DNA of 23,284 nt from Selenomonas sp. Its GTDB lineage: Bacteria; Bacillota; Negativicutes; Selenomonadales; Selenomonadaceae. How positions within the stretch are numbered: position 1 is the first letter of the stretch; every line of letters starts with the position of its first letter. Location of the stretch: assembly GCF_022771645.1 (NCBI RefSeq), contig NZ_JALFCU010000002.1, positions 1-23,284 of the forward strand. Reading direction: 5' to 3'. Of the stretch, positions 7,651 through 14,893 are shown piece by piece. The position numbers were made by a program, and so were the translations under genes. The notes under the pieces were generated by a model. The model saw nothing but the letters and a program-made list of their open reading frames with translations. It searched no databases and was not told the DNA's origin.

Positions 7651-8712
7651 TCAAAAGCCGCTGACGGCGGGGTGCGGGAGGGGAATCCACGTTCCGCTGC
7701 AGGCGGGGATTGTTCTTTTGTAGAGCGGGTCGCCGAGGATGAGGTCGTAGTGTTTTTCGGTGATGAGGGCGGGGAGGTCGGATTCTTCGCGGAGTTTGAG
7801 GTCCTGCGGCTTTGTGATGGCGCCAATCTGGCGAAAATAAGTGGCGCAGGTGATGAGGGCGTCGGGATAGTGGCGTTGGAGATGAGTGCGCAGGGTGTTG
7901 GCGGTGATCTGGTGGTGAAGGATCAGGATGTTTTTTGCGGTGCGCGGGAGCGTGAGGTGTGGGAGCACAGATGCGGCGAGCGGGTCGGCGATATCGTAGG
8001 GCGTGCCGAAGGTTTTTTGCAGCCATTGGGCGGCGCGGAGACCGCTCGGGGCGATGACGAGGTTGCGTTCGTTTTGCGCGGCGTCTATGTAGTGGGTGAC
8101 ATCGTGTGACAGGCCGTAGAGGCGAAGAGATTTGGCGTTTGTGCGCAACGCGTTGCCAAGCGTGGTTTCGGCGTCGGCGCCATAATCGAGCGTCGTTGCG
8201 CCGAGGACGCCGAGCGTGCCGGGGCGTGGCGTGACGCTGGACGGGATGCGGGCGAGGCGGCGGAAGAGGGTAGCGTATGTTTTTTCAATGCCGATGTCGT
8301 AGGCTTCCGTGCCGTCGGTGTCGATGGCGATGGATGGGATGTGGTGATGCTGCTCGATGATGCGGGCGAGGGCGTGGAGGTCGGTGCCGATGACGGCAGG
8401 GACGGGCGTGCCGACGAGGGCGAGGAAAGGGAATGTGCGGCCGACGGCTGCAAAGCCGGCGATGGCTTGGTCGATGTGGGCGATGAGGTGCTCATCGCGT
8501 CCGAGGATGGCATCCATATCACGCAGAGCCGCGCTCGTGAAAACGCTCGCATGATCCGACAATGAAAAACGGGGTTCGTCGAAGCCGCAGATATTCCCTG
8601 CGCAGCCGCCGGCGTCGACGATGACGACGAGGCCGCCGAGCGGGTAGAGGACGGAGGCGGCGCCGGCGGTGTCGGGGGCGAACGGCGGCAAAAACAGGCG
8701 GAGTCCTTTCAT
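7651..8712 (-). CDS. Nitrogenase component-1-like subunit, D-like, pair 1
   Basis: The 353-residue product is the shorter paralogue of the gene at 64-1326. Parallel landmarks are a PLGG segment (24-27), DAGGC (Cys37) followed by Cys42, FDEPRF, and DAILGRDEHL (67-76). At the first canonical cysteine position it has Ala19. In the third-cysteine segment (96-112, ending VIGTDL) it has Pro103. Only the central Gly-Cys is therefore retained, plus Cys42. ATG at 8712 follows the upstream stop by 2 bases, with GAAAGGAC placed inside the end of that gene; an upstream in-frame ATG would lie deep within it. It is much shorter than NifD (about 480 residues), and no palindromic insert is present. It is probably the partner of the K-like subunit at 8715-10100. 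The substrate is unknown. Confidence 0.86.
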   Translation of the reverse strand: MKGLRLFLPPFAPDTAGAASVLYPLGGLVVIVDAGGCAGNICGFDEPRFSLSDHASVFTSAALRDMDAILGRDEHLIAHIDQAIAGFAAVGRTFPFLALVGTPVPAVIGTDLHALARIIEQHHHIPSIAIDTDGTEAYDIGIEKTYATLFRRLARIPSSVTPRPGTLGVLGATTLDYGADAETTLGNALRTNAKSLRLYGLSHDVTHYIDAAQNERNLVIAPSGLRAAQWLQKTFGTPYDIADPLAASVLPHLTLPRTAKNILILHHQITANTLRTHLQRHYPDALITCATYFRQIGAITKPQDLKLREESDLPALITEKHYDLILGDPLYKRTIPACSGTWIPLPHPAVSGF

Positions 8713-8714
8713 GG

Positions 8715-10100
8715 TCAGCGCGTCCTTTCGAGGAGGGTGGAGATGTTTTTTAGCAGCTGCCCGACGGCGGCGTAGCCGAAGGGCTGGAGTTCGTCGTTCC
8801 ACGGGATGTTCGGCGTGTTGGGATAGTAGACGGCGGCATCGGCGCCGAGCGTGAACGTCGGGGGATGGGAGGCGTCGAAGGCGGCGAGGTCAGGGGAGAG
8901 GCTGCCGTAGAGTTTCGTGTCGGGCGAGGCTTCGGCGAGCAGGCGGAGGTAGCAGCGGTCGCTCGGGTCAAGCGTCGTGAAGATTTCGGTGACGTGGAAT
9001 CCGCAGGAGGCCAGGAGGAGGGAGAGCTCGAGGGGATTGGCGTTGAGGCGGGAACCGATGGCGATTGTGGGGGATTGGTCGCGAAGATCTTGCGTTGTCG
9101 CTGGCCGGTCGGGGCATTCCCTCGAAAAAAGTACGCCCTGCGGGTGTAAAAATTTTCGAGGAAACGCCCCGACCGACCCGAAGGAACTGTTTGTCTCGCG
9201 AAGTTTCTGTATGCAATCGCGTGCCGCTTCAAAATAGGGAGTGTCGGGAATCTCTTCATGGAGGAGGGCGGCGAAGGCTTGGTACTGTTTGTGAATGCGC
9301 CCCGGCGTGTAGAAGCGGTCGAGGGTGATGTAGGGGATTTTCAGGCGGTTCGCGAGGGCTTCGGCGGCGGGGAGGGCTTCGGGGGAAAGGACGAGGTTGA
9401 AGTTCGCCTCAGCCATGGCTTGGAAGTCGCCGTATGTCTTGCAGGTGGCGAGCTGGCGGATGGTCTCGATGCCGAGGCTGCGGAGGAGGTCGAAGAGCTC
9501 GCTTCGTTCGTCGATGGGCGAGAAGAAGCCGAGCAGGTTGACAGCGCGCGGATGTTTCTTACGCGGCGCGAGCAGGCTGCAGATGGTCTCGCGGACGTGC
9601 ACCATAGGCGGGTGGAGGCTTTCGCGCGTGAGAGCGTACATATAGCAGGGGCGGACGGGGACGTCAATGACGGTTTCGACCTTGCGGCAGATGCGTTCCA
9701 TGTCCGTGCCGAGCAGCGCGTCGACGCAGGTCGTGCAGAGCAGGAGGCATGACGGACGTTCCGTGCGGCTGGCGAGGAAGAGCCGGGCGGCCTCAGGAAT
9801 CTTCGAGAGGTGGGCGCCGGTGACGATGTCCGTGCTCGTGAGCTCGAGATAGGCGAAGCGTTCGCCGTAGCGGCCGGAGCCTGTGAGGGCGTTCGTGTTG
9901 CGGCCGCAGGCGGCAGGAGAAATGAGGAGCATCAAAGAGCCGGGAATCGTGAGGCCGGCGCGCTTGACGCCGAAGCCTTGCGCTCCCGGGGAATTGAAGT
10001 CGATCGTTGCTGGAGAATTCCACACCAAATGGCCGCTCGTCGTGAGAGCGGCCGGGAGGGGTTCTGTTTTTGCAAGTTCGAAAGCAGTATAGGCGGACAT
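8715..10100 (-). CDS. Nitrogenase component-1-like subunit, K-like, pair 1
   Basis: The 461-residue product is a component-1-like subunit related to the gene at 1338-2681. It has a NSPGAQG segment (36-42) where NifK has its first cysteine, but no cysteine there. PAACGR (Cys65) and LLLCTTCVDALLGTD (Cys125) match the second and third canonical cysteines. It contains an in-frame palindromic element (bases 9101-9180) encoding the segment from FPRKFLHP to RPATT. On either side the coding DNA carries TCGCGAAG (plus-strand sense), giving LRE before and LRD after, as a target duplication might. ATG at 10100 follows the nifH-like stop by 4 bases. Without the insert it would be about 430 residues. It probably forms the partner of the next gene and receives electrons from the NifH-like ATPase. 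Confidence 0.86.
   Translation of the reverse strand: MSAYTAFELAKTEPLPAALTTSGHLVWNSPATIDFNSPGAQGFGVKRAGLTIPGSLMLLISPAACGRNTNALTGSGRYGERFAYLELTSTDIVTGAHLSKIPEAARLFLASRTERPSCLLLCTTCVDALLGTDMERICRKVETVIDVPVRPCYMYALTRESLHPPMVHVRETICSLLAPRKKHPRAVNLLGFFSPIDERSELFDLLRSLGIETIRQLATCKTYGDFQAMAEANFNLVLSPEALPAAEALANRLKIPYITLDRFYTPGRIHKQYQAFAALLHEEIPDTPYFEAARDCIQKLRETNSSFGSVGAFPRKFLHPQGVLFSRECPDRPATTQDLRDQSPTIAIGSRLNANPLELSLLLASCGFHVTEIFTTLDPSDRCYLRLLAEASPDTKLYGSLSPDLAAFDASHPPTFTLGADAAVYYPNTPNIPWNDELQPFGYAAVGQLLKNISTLLERTR
9101..9180 (-). repeat. In-frame palindromic element, copy 2
   Basis: CGGTCGGGGC (9106-9115) pairs perfectly with GCCCCGACCG (9166-9175). Inward, CCTCGAAAA (9120-9128) pairs with TTTTCGAGG (9153-9161), and TACGCCC/GGGTGTA (9132-9138 / 9142-9148) closes over TGC. 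This near-complete hairpin of about 75 bases is translated in frame. The direct repeat TCGCGAAG occurs just outside it on both sides (about 9079-9086 and 9196-9203). Same layout as the copy at 408-475. Confidence 0.8.
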
Positions 10101-10104
10101 GGCG

Positions 10105-10854
10105 TCATTCTCCGAGGATGGTATGCGCGAGCGTCAGGAATCGTTTCGTGATGGCGGCGTCGGGAAAGGCTTCGATCGTCGTCTGGCCGAGTTCTTCGGC
10201 TTGATTGATTTCGTCGGCGCGCGGGAGGTCGGCGAGGATGGGGAGGTGCTTGCTGTCCGCAAACGCATGCACTTTTTCCGTTTCGTCCGGTACGTTGCGG
10301 CGGTTCAGCAGGATGCCGCGTGTTTTTGCATAGCCGCGATCCTCAAAATTTTCGACGGCGGTCGCGATGTTGTTCGCGGCGTAGAGCGCCATTTTCTCTC
10401 CGCTCGTGACGATGAGGACGTCTTCGGCGTAACCTTCGCGGATCGGCGCGGCGAAGCCGCCGCAGACGACGTCGCCGAGGACGTCGTAGAGGACGACGTC
10501 AGGCTGGAATGTCTCAAAGAGCTGCAAGTCTTCGAGGATGCGGAATGTGGCGATGATGCCGCGGCCAGCGCAGCCGAGGCCGGGCGTCGGGCCGCCCGTC
10601 TCGATGCAGAGGACGCCGGCGTAACCTTCTCGGGAGATTTCTGCAAGCGACGCCGGCGGTTCGTCGTGTTCGCGCAGGTAGTCCATGACGGTCGCGAGCG
10701 GCCGGCCGCCGAGCAGATTCGACGTGGAGTCGGCTTTCGGGTCACAGCCGATCTGGATGACGCGCTTGCCTTCTTTGGCGAGCGCAGCGGCAAGGTGGCT
10801 TGTGATCGTCGATTTGCCGATGCCGCCTTTGCCGTAAATGGCGAGTTTTTGCAT
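10105..10854 (-). CDS. NifH-like Fe protein (ATP-dependent reductase)
   Basis: NifH/BchL/CfbC-type proteins are homodimeric ATPases whose bridging [4Fe-4S] cluster passes electrons to a component-1 partner. The 249-residue product has the P-loop GKGGIGKST (8-16), GCDPKADST (37-45), the two cluster cysteines in GLGCAGRG (Cys96) and DVLGDVVCGGFA (Cys132), and the AANN segment after the second cysteine. Everything needed for electron transfer is therefore visible. It is shorter at the C-terminus than NifH of nitrogen fixers (about 270-295). It is first in the operon, with AAAGGAGC 8 bases before ATG 10854 and a clear promoter upstream. As the only Fe protein here, it probably serves both component-1-like pairs. 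True nitrogenase, chlorophyllide reductase and F430 pathways are not supported, because none of their other genes accompany it. Confidence 0.95.
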   Translation of the reverse strand: MQKLAIYGKGGIGKSTITSHLAAALAKEGKRVIQIGCDPKADSTSNLLGGRPLATVMDYLREHDEPPASLAEISREGYAGVLCIETGGPTPGLGCAGRGIIATFRILEDLQLFETFQPDVVLYDVLGDVVCGGFAAPIREGYAEDVLIVTSGEKMALYAANNIATAVENFEDRGYAKTRGILLNRRNVPDETEKVHAFADSKHLPILADLPRADEINQAEELGQTTIEAFPDAAITKRFLTLAHTILGE

Positions 10855-10882
10855 GAATCAAGCTCCTTTTGTATCTGTCAAC

Positions 10883-10911
10883 ATTATACGTTTGTGGCAG
10901 ACGAAATGCAA
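10883..10911 (-). promoter_or_regulatory. Promoter of the nitrogenase-like/hyp operon
   Basis: On the minus strand TTGCAT (10911-10906), a 17-base spacer and TATAAT (10888-10883) form a good housekeeping-type promoter. Transcription would start near 10876, about 22 bases before the nifH-like ATG. No sigma-54 (GG-N10-GC) site is evident. Confidence 0.75.
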
Positions 10912-10929
10912 ATGAAGCATGTGTCGCAT

Positions 10930-11322
10930 TCACGCGTTCAGTTCTTTTCGCAAGCCGTCGTAAAATGCGACGAGGCCGGAGCGGAGAGCTTCGGCGGTTT
11001 CTTTTTCTTTGACGGCGCCGCGTTTGAGTTCGGCGGTCGTCGTGAGGATGTTTTCGATCGTCGTGATGTAGTCGAACTCGGGCTCCATGATTTCGGCGGC
11101 GTCCATCGGCGGCAGGACGGTGATCTCTTTTTCGAGCGTTGCGTAGAGCGCTTTGAGTTCTTTGAGATGTTTCTTTTGCGTCAGCGCTTGTGCGAGATTT
11201 TGCTCCGTGACGCGGGCGAGGGCAGCGTTCATGTCATTTCGCAGCGCGTGGAGTTCGTCGATGTGACGCTTGAGGCGCGCGAGGGCGTGCATCGTTTCGA
11301 TTTTGTTTTCGTTCGCTTTCAA
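10930..11322 (-). CDS. Small coiled-coil protein of unknown function
   Basis: I do not recognise this gene. From TTG at 11322 it encodes 130 residues rich in Lys, Glu, Leu and Ala with heptad-like spacing, suggesting mainly helical coiled-coil structure. There are no cysteines, signal peptide or membrane segments. TTG is preferred because AGGAG sits 7-8 bases upstream. The in-frame ATG at 11337 has no ribosome binding site and lies against the T-run of the dapL terminator. It sits between dapL and the nifH-like promoter on the same strand. A role in the operon is possible but unsupported. Confidence 0.6.
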   Translation of the reverse strand: MKANENKIETMHALARLKRHIDELHALRNDMNAALARVTEQNLAQALTQKKHLKELKALYATLEKEITVLPPMDAAEIMEPEFDYITTIENILTTTAELKRGAVKEKETAEALRSGLVAFYDGLRKELNA

Positions 11323-11337
11323 AAATTTTCTCCTCAT

Positions 11338-11369
11338 GAAAAGCGGGGCTGTCGTCGTGGCAGCCCCGC
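11338..11369 (-). terminator. Rho-independent terminator after dapL
   Basis: On the minus strand a perfect 9-bp GC-rich stem (11369-11361 with 11351-11343; GCGGGGCTG on the other side) encloses a 9-base loop and is followed by TTTTC. It lies 25 bases past the dapL stop. Confidence 0.8.
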
Positions 11370-11394
11370 ATGTTGTTTCGTTTTTGCGGATGGA

Positions 11395-12630
11395 TCAGAA
11401 TTTCAGCTGGTTCTTGATGCGGTCGACGGCGCGGAGCGTGTTCTCGCGGTCGCCGAACGACGTGAGGCGGAAGTAGCCCTCGCCGCACGGGCCGAAGCCG
11501 ACGCCCGGCGTGCCGACGATGTTGACCTTCGTCAGGAGCAGGTCAAAGAAATCCCACGACGGCATATGGTTCGGCGTCTTCAGCCAGATGTACGGCGCAT
11601 TGACGCCGCCGTACGCCGTGATGCCGGCGGCTTTCAGGCCTTCGCGGATGATGCGCGCGTTCTCCATGTAATAGGAGACGAGCTCGTGCACCTGCTTCTG
11701 GCCTTCCTCCGTGTAGATGGCGGCGGCGCCGCGCTGCACGATGTAGGCCGTGCCGTTGAATTTCGTCGTGTGGCGGCGGTTCCAGAGGTCGCGGAACTTG
11801 ACGCGGCTGCCGTCGGCAGCTTTGCCCGTGACGGTTTTCGGGATGACGGTGTAGCCGCAGCGCGTGCCCGTGAAGCCGGCCGTCTTCGAGAACGAGCGGA
11901 ACTCGATGGCGACGTCTTTCGCGCCCTCGATTTCGTAGATGGAGCGCGGGACGTCGGGCTCGCTGATGTACGCGGCGTACGCAGCGTCAAAGAGGATGAC
12001 GGCGTCTTCCTTTTTCGCGTAGTCGACCCACTGCGTGAGCGCCGCCTTTGAGAGCGTCGTGCCGGTCGGATTGTTCGGGCAGCAAAGATAGATGATGTCG
12101 ACGTGGCCATCGGGGAGCGCGGGGGAGAAGCCGTTCTCGGCCGTGCTCGGCAGATACGTCACGCCTTTGTAGTAGCCGTTCTCCTGCTTTTCGCCCGTGC
12201 GGCCGGCCATGACGTTCGTGTCGAGGTAGACGGGGTAGACGGGATCGGTGATGGCAATCGTGTTGTCCGTGCCGAAGATTTCCTGGATGTTGCCCGTGTC
12301 GCTCTTCGAGCCGTCGCTGACGAAAATTTCGTCGCTCGCGATGTCGATGCCGCGATCGAGATAATTGTGCTTGCGGATGGCTTCGATGAGGAAGTCGTAG
12401 CCTTGCTCCGGGCCGTAGCCGCGGAACGTCTCGGCCTTTGCCATCTCGTCGACGGCTTTGTGCATGGCCTCGATCGAGACTTGTGGCAGCGGCTGCGTGA
12501 CATCGCCGATGCCGAGGCGGATGATGTCCGCTTCCGGGTGCGCTTCTTTGTAAGCAGCGACGCGGCGCGCGATCTCGACGAAGAGGTAGCTGCCGGCGAG
12601 CTTCTGATAATTCTGGTTGATGGTTGCCAT
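11395..12630 (-). CDS. dapL: LL-diaminopimelate aminotransferase
   Basis: DapL converts tetrahydrodipicolinate and glutamate directly to LL-diaminopimelate, bypassing the acylated branch of lysine and peptidoglycan synthesis. The 411-residue product is a class I/II PLP aminotransferase of the usual length. It has CCPNNPTGT (183-191), LFDAAYAAY (Asp215 for the PLP ring nitrogen) and SFSKTAGFTGTR, with the Schiff-base lysine at 249. RLGIGDVTQPLP near residue 40 is typical of DapL. ATG at 12630 has a strong AAGGAGG; the upstream in-frame ATG at 12657 overlaps that site. A TATAAT lies at 12671-12666. The gene is divergent from the NUDIX operon and has its own terminator. Confidence 0.96.
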   Translation of the reverse strand: MATINQNYQKLAGSYLFVEIARRVAAYKEAHPEADIIRLGIGDVTQPLPQVSIEAMHKAVDEMAKAETFRGYGPEQGYDFLIEAIRKHNYLDRGIDIASDEIFVSDGSKSDTGNIQEIFGTDNTIAITDPVYPVYLDTNVMAGRTGEKQENGYYKGVTYLPSTAENGFSPALPDGHVDIIYLCCPNNPTGTTLSKAALTQWVDYAKKEDAVILFDAAYAAYISEPDVPRSIYEIEGAKDVAIEFRSFSKTAGFTGTRCGYTVIPKTVTGKAADGSRVKFRDLWNRRHTTKFNGTAYIVQRGAAAIYTEEGQKQVHELVSYYMENARIIREGLKAAGITAYGGVNAPYIWLKTPNHMPSWDFFDLLLTKVNIVGTPGVGFGPCGEGYFRLTSFGDRENTLRAVDRIKNQLKF

Positions 12631-12665
12631 GAAGGTCCTCCTTTTTTTCTGAAACAATCAAAGGC

Positions 12666-12694
12666 ATTATAACACGAAACGCGCGAAATGGGCA
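12666..12694 (-). promoter_or_regulatory. Probable dapL promoter
   Basis: TATAAT reads on the minus strand at 12671-12666, about 36 bases before the dapL ATG. The -35 region 17 bases upstream (TGCCCA) is poor. It lies back to back with the plus-strand promoter at 12700-12729. Confidence 0.45.
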
Positions 12695-12699
12695 GGGGA

Positions 12700-12729
12700 T
12701 TGAAAAGGTTTGTTCTTTGATGGTATAAT
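12700..12729 (+). promoter_or_regulatory. Promoter of the NUDIX-pepT-def-fmt-rsmB operon
   Basis: TTGAAA (12700-12705), an 18-base spacer and TATAAT (12724-12729) precede the ATG at 12764. The nearest upstream neighbour is the divergent dapL promoter. Confidence 0.7.
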
Positions 12730-12763
12730 GGCGTGTGAAAAATTGTGTGCGGGAGGCGGTCGG

Positions 12764-13600
12764 ATGATCCAGGACATTGCGCCGCATCGTTTGTGGAATC
12801 CGTACGATCCGGAAAAACGTTGCCGGGCGGAAGATTTCGTTGTCTGTGCGGACGGTTCGTCGCTGCTCGTTGCGGACGGCGGGGCGCTGCGCTTTCCGCG
12901 GCGCGACGAGCTGCCGCTCGATGCGGATGCGCCGCTGACGTATTTGTTTTCTGTCGACGAGACGGCGTATTTTCTTGTGCGCGAGCCGGTGCCGGCGCCG
13001 CAGGGCTGGTCGTATCAGAGCCTGCGGCAGCTGCGCTACGCAGGAAACGGCACGCGTGCGGCGTTTTTCGCGGCGTACACGGCGATGCATCTCGCGATCT
13101 GGTATCGGAACAACCGTTTCTGCGGCACATGCGGCCATGCGACGGTTGATTCCGCCGAGGAACGCGCGCTCGTCTGCCCGTCGTGCGGTCGCATCATTTA
13201 TCCGCAGCTCATCCCGGCCATCATCGCAGGCGTCATTGACGGCGACCGCATCCTCCTGACGAAGTACGCGCACCGGAATCTGCCGTTCTATGCGCTGATT
13301 GCGGGCTTCACAGAGATCGGCGAGACGTTCGAAGAGTGCGTGGCTCGCGAGGTCATGGAGGAAGTCGGCCTGCGCGTGAAGAACATCCGCTATTATAAGT
13401 CGCAGCCGTGGGGCAACGTGCAGGACATCCTCGCGGGCTTTTACTGCGATGTGGACGGAGACACGACGATTCATATGGAGGAAAACGAGCTCAAGGAAGC
13501 CATCTGGGTGCCGCGCGACGAGGTCGTGGGACAGACGGATGATTTCAGCTTGACGCATGACATGATGATGACATTCCGCGCGGGCAAGGAACCGCGCTGA
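12764..13600 (+). CDS. nudC: NAD(+) diphosphatase-like NUDIX hydrolase
   Basis: NudC-type enzymes split NAD(H) into nicotinamide mononucleotide and AMP and can remove NAD caps from RNA. The 278-residue product has the NudC layout: an N-terminal domain, a zinc ribbon with Cys120, Cys123, Cys138 and Cys141, then a NUDIX domain. The NUDIX box is complete (181-202, with Glu187 and the REVMEEVG core). The signature SQPWPFP-S of the family is only half present: SQPW (213-216) is followed by GNVQD. Substrate assignment is therefore less secure than family assignment. ATG at 12764 has GGGAGG 7 bases upstream; an earlier in-frame ATG (12710) precedes the promoter's -10 and is rejected. It is first in the plus-strand operon. 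Confidence 0.85.
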   Translation: MIQDIAPHRLWNPYDPEKRCRAEDFVVCADGSSLLVADGGALRFPRRDELPLDADAPLTYLFSVDETAYFLVREPVPAPQGWSYQSLRQLRYAGNGTRAAFFAAYTAMHLAIWYRNNRFCGTCGHATVDSAEERALVCPSCGRIIYPQLIPAIIAGVIDGDRILLTKYAHRNLPFYALIAGFTEIGETFEECVAREVMEEVGLRVKNIRYYKSQPWGNVQDILAGFYCDVDGDTTIHMEENELKEAIWVPRDEVVGQTDDFSLTHDMMMTFRAGKEPR

Positions 13601-13630
13601 GATATTTTTTCAGGAAAGAGGCCATGGTTC

Positions 13631-14893
13631 ATGGAATCCAGCAAAACACTCTCGCTTGACACGCTCGTGGCGCGCTTCAAGGATTATATTTCGTATGACA
13701 CACAGTCCGACGAGGACAACGACAAGGTCTGTCCGTCGACGCCGGGACAGATGGTGCTTGCAAAACACCTCGCCGAGGAATTCCGGGCCATCGGCCTCAC
13801 GGACGTCGAACTCGATGCTCATGGCTACATCATGGCGACGCTGCCGGCCACGGACGATGGCAAGGGCAAGACGGTTGGCTTCATCGCGCATCTCGACACG
13901 AGCCCCGATGCAGCGGGCGGCCCGATTCATCCGCAGATTGTGAAAAACTATGACGGCGGCGACATCGTGCTGAACGAAAACGGCCCCGTCGTGCTCTCGC
14001 CGAAGGCGTTCCCGGAGCTTCTCGATTACGTAGGCCAAGACATCATGACGACGGATGGCACGACGCTCCTCGGCGCGGATGACAAGGCCGGCCTCACGGC
14101 CATCGTCTCGGCGGCGGAATATCTCGCGAAGCATCCGGAAATCCAGCATGGAAAAATCCGCATCGGCGTGACGCCGGACGAGGAGACGGGACGCAGCGCG
14201 GCGCTGTTCGATGTCGAAAAGTTCGGCGCGGCGTTTGCCTATACGGTCGACGGCGGCGCCATCGGCGGCCTCGAGTATGAAACATTCAACGCGGCGAACC
14301 CTGTCATCACGTTCCACGGCCGCAGCGTCCACACGGGCGACGCGAAAGGCAAGATGCTCAATGCCTTGACGCTTGCGGCGGAGTGGCAGAGCCTCCTGCC
14401 GGCCGGCGAGAAGCCGGAATACACGGAAGGCTATGAAGGTTTTTTCCACGTCTACAAGCTCGCGGGCGGCGTCGAGACGTGCACGATGCACATGCTCGTG
14501 CGCGACCATGACCGCGCGAAGTTCGAGGCGCGCAAAGCATTCCTCGACAAGCTCGCCGCGTTCTTCAATGAGCGCTATGGCGCGGGCACAGTCGAGATCA
14601 CGCCGCATGATGTCTACTACAATATGCGCGAGAAAATCGAGGATGGCAATCTCTATGTCGTCGAGCTCGCGAAAGCCGCGATGCGCAAGGCGGGCGTCGA
14701 GCCCGTCATCTCTCCCGTGCGTGGCGGCACGGACGGCTCGCAGCTGTCGTTCCGCGGCCTGCCGTGCCCGAATATCTTTACGGGCGGGCTGAACTATCAC
14801 GGCCGCTATGAGTATCTGCCGCTGCCGTCACTGCTCGCGGCGGGTGAGACGGTGCTCCACCTCATGGTGGACGCCGGCAAAGGAGCACAGTGA
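13631..14893 (+). CDS. pepT: Peptidase T (tripeptide aminopeptidase)
   Basis: PepT is a cytoplasmic M20-family dizinc enzyme that removes the N-terminal residue of tripeptides. The 420-residue product has normal length and all expected metal and catalytic positions: AHLDTSPDA (His87, Asp89), GADDKAG (Asp150), PDEETG (Glu184, Glu185), VDGG (Asp207) and LNYHGRYEY (His390). GGTDGS (366-370) is also typical. An AAAGAGG site lies 9 bases before ATG 13631. It follows the NUDIX gene by 30 bases, and its stop overlaps the next start (TGATG). Confidence 0.96.
   Translation: MESSKTLSLDTLVARFKDYISYDTQSDEDNDKVCPSTPGQMVLAKHLAEEFRAIGLTDVELDAHGYIMATLPATDDGKGKTVGFIAHLDTSPDAAGGPIHPQIVKNYDGGDIVLNENGPVVLSPKAFPELLDYVGQDIMTTDGTTLLGADDKAGLTAIVSAAEYLAKHPEIQHGKIRIGVTPDEETGRSAALFDVEKFGAAFAYTVDGGAIGGLEYETFNAANPVITFHGRSVHTGDAKGKMLNALTLAAEWQSLLPAGEKPEYTEGYEGFFHVYKLAGGVETCTMHMLVRDHDRAKFEARKAFLDKLAAFFNERYGAGTVEITPHDVYYNMREKIEDGNLYVVELAKAAMRKAGVEPVISPVRGGTDGSQLSFRGLPCPNIFTGGLNYHGRYEYLPLPSLLAAGETVLHLMVDAGKGAQ

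Noticed and set aside
64..10854. True nitrogen-fixation cluster
   Set aside because: No nifB, nifE, nifN or other nif genes are present, the component-1-like subunits are short, and the P-cluster cysteines are incomplete.
64..10854. Protochlorophyllide reductase or coenzyme F430 (CfbCD) locus
   Set aside because: Two component-1 pairs with hyp genes and no tetrapyrrole genes do not fit either pathway.
11320..11337. ATG at 11337 as start of the small coiled-coil gene
   Set aside because: No ribosome binding site, and it abuts the dapL terminator T-run; TTG at 11322 has AGGAG at good spacing.
10099..12051. 650-codon plus-strand open frame across the nifH-like gene, small gene and dapL
   Set aside because: It is antisense to three well-supported genes and has repetitive Arg/Asp/Val-rich composition typical of the complementary frame of GC-rich coding DNA.
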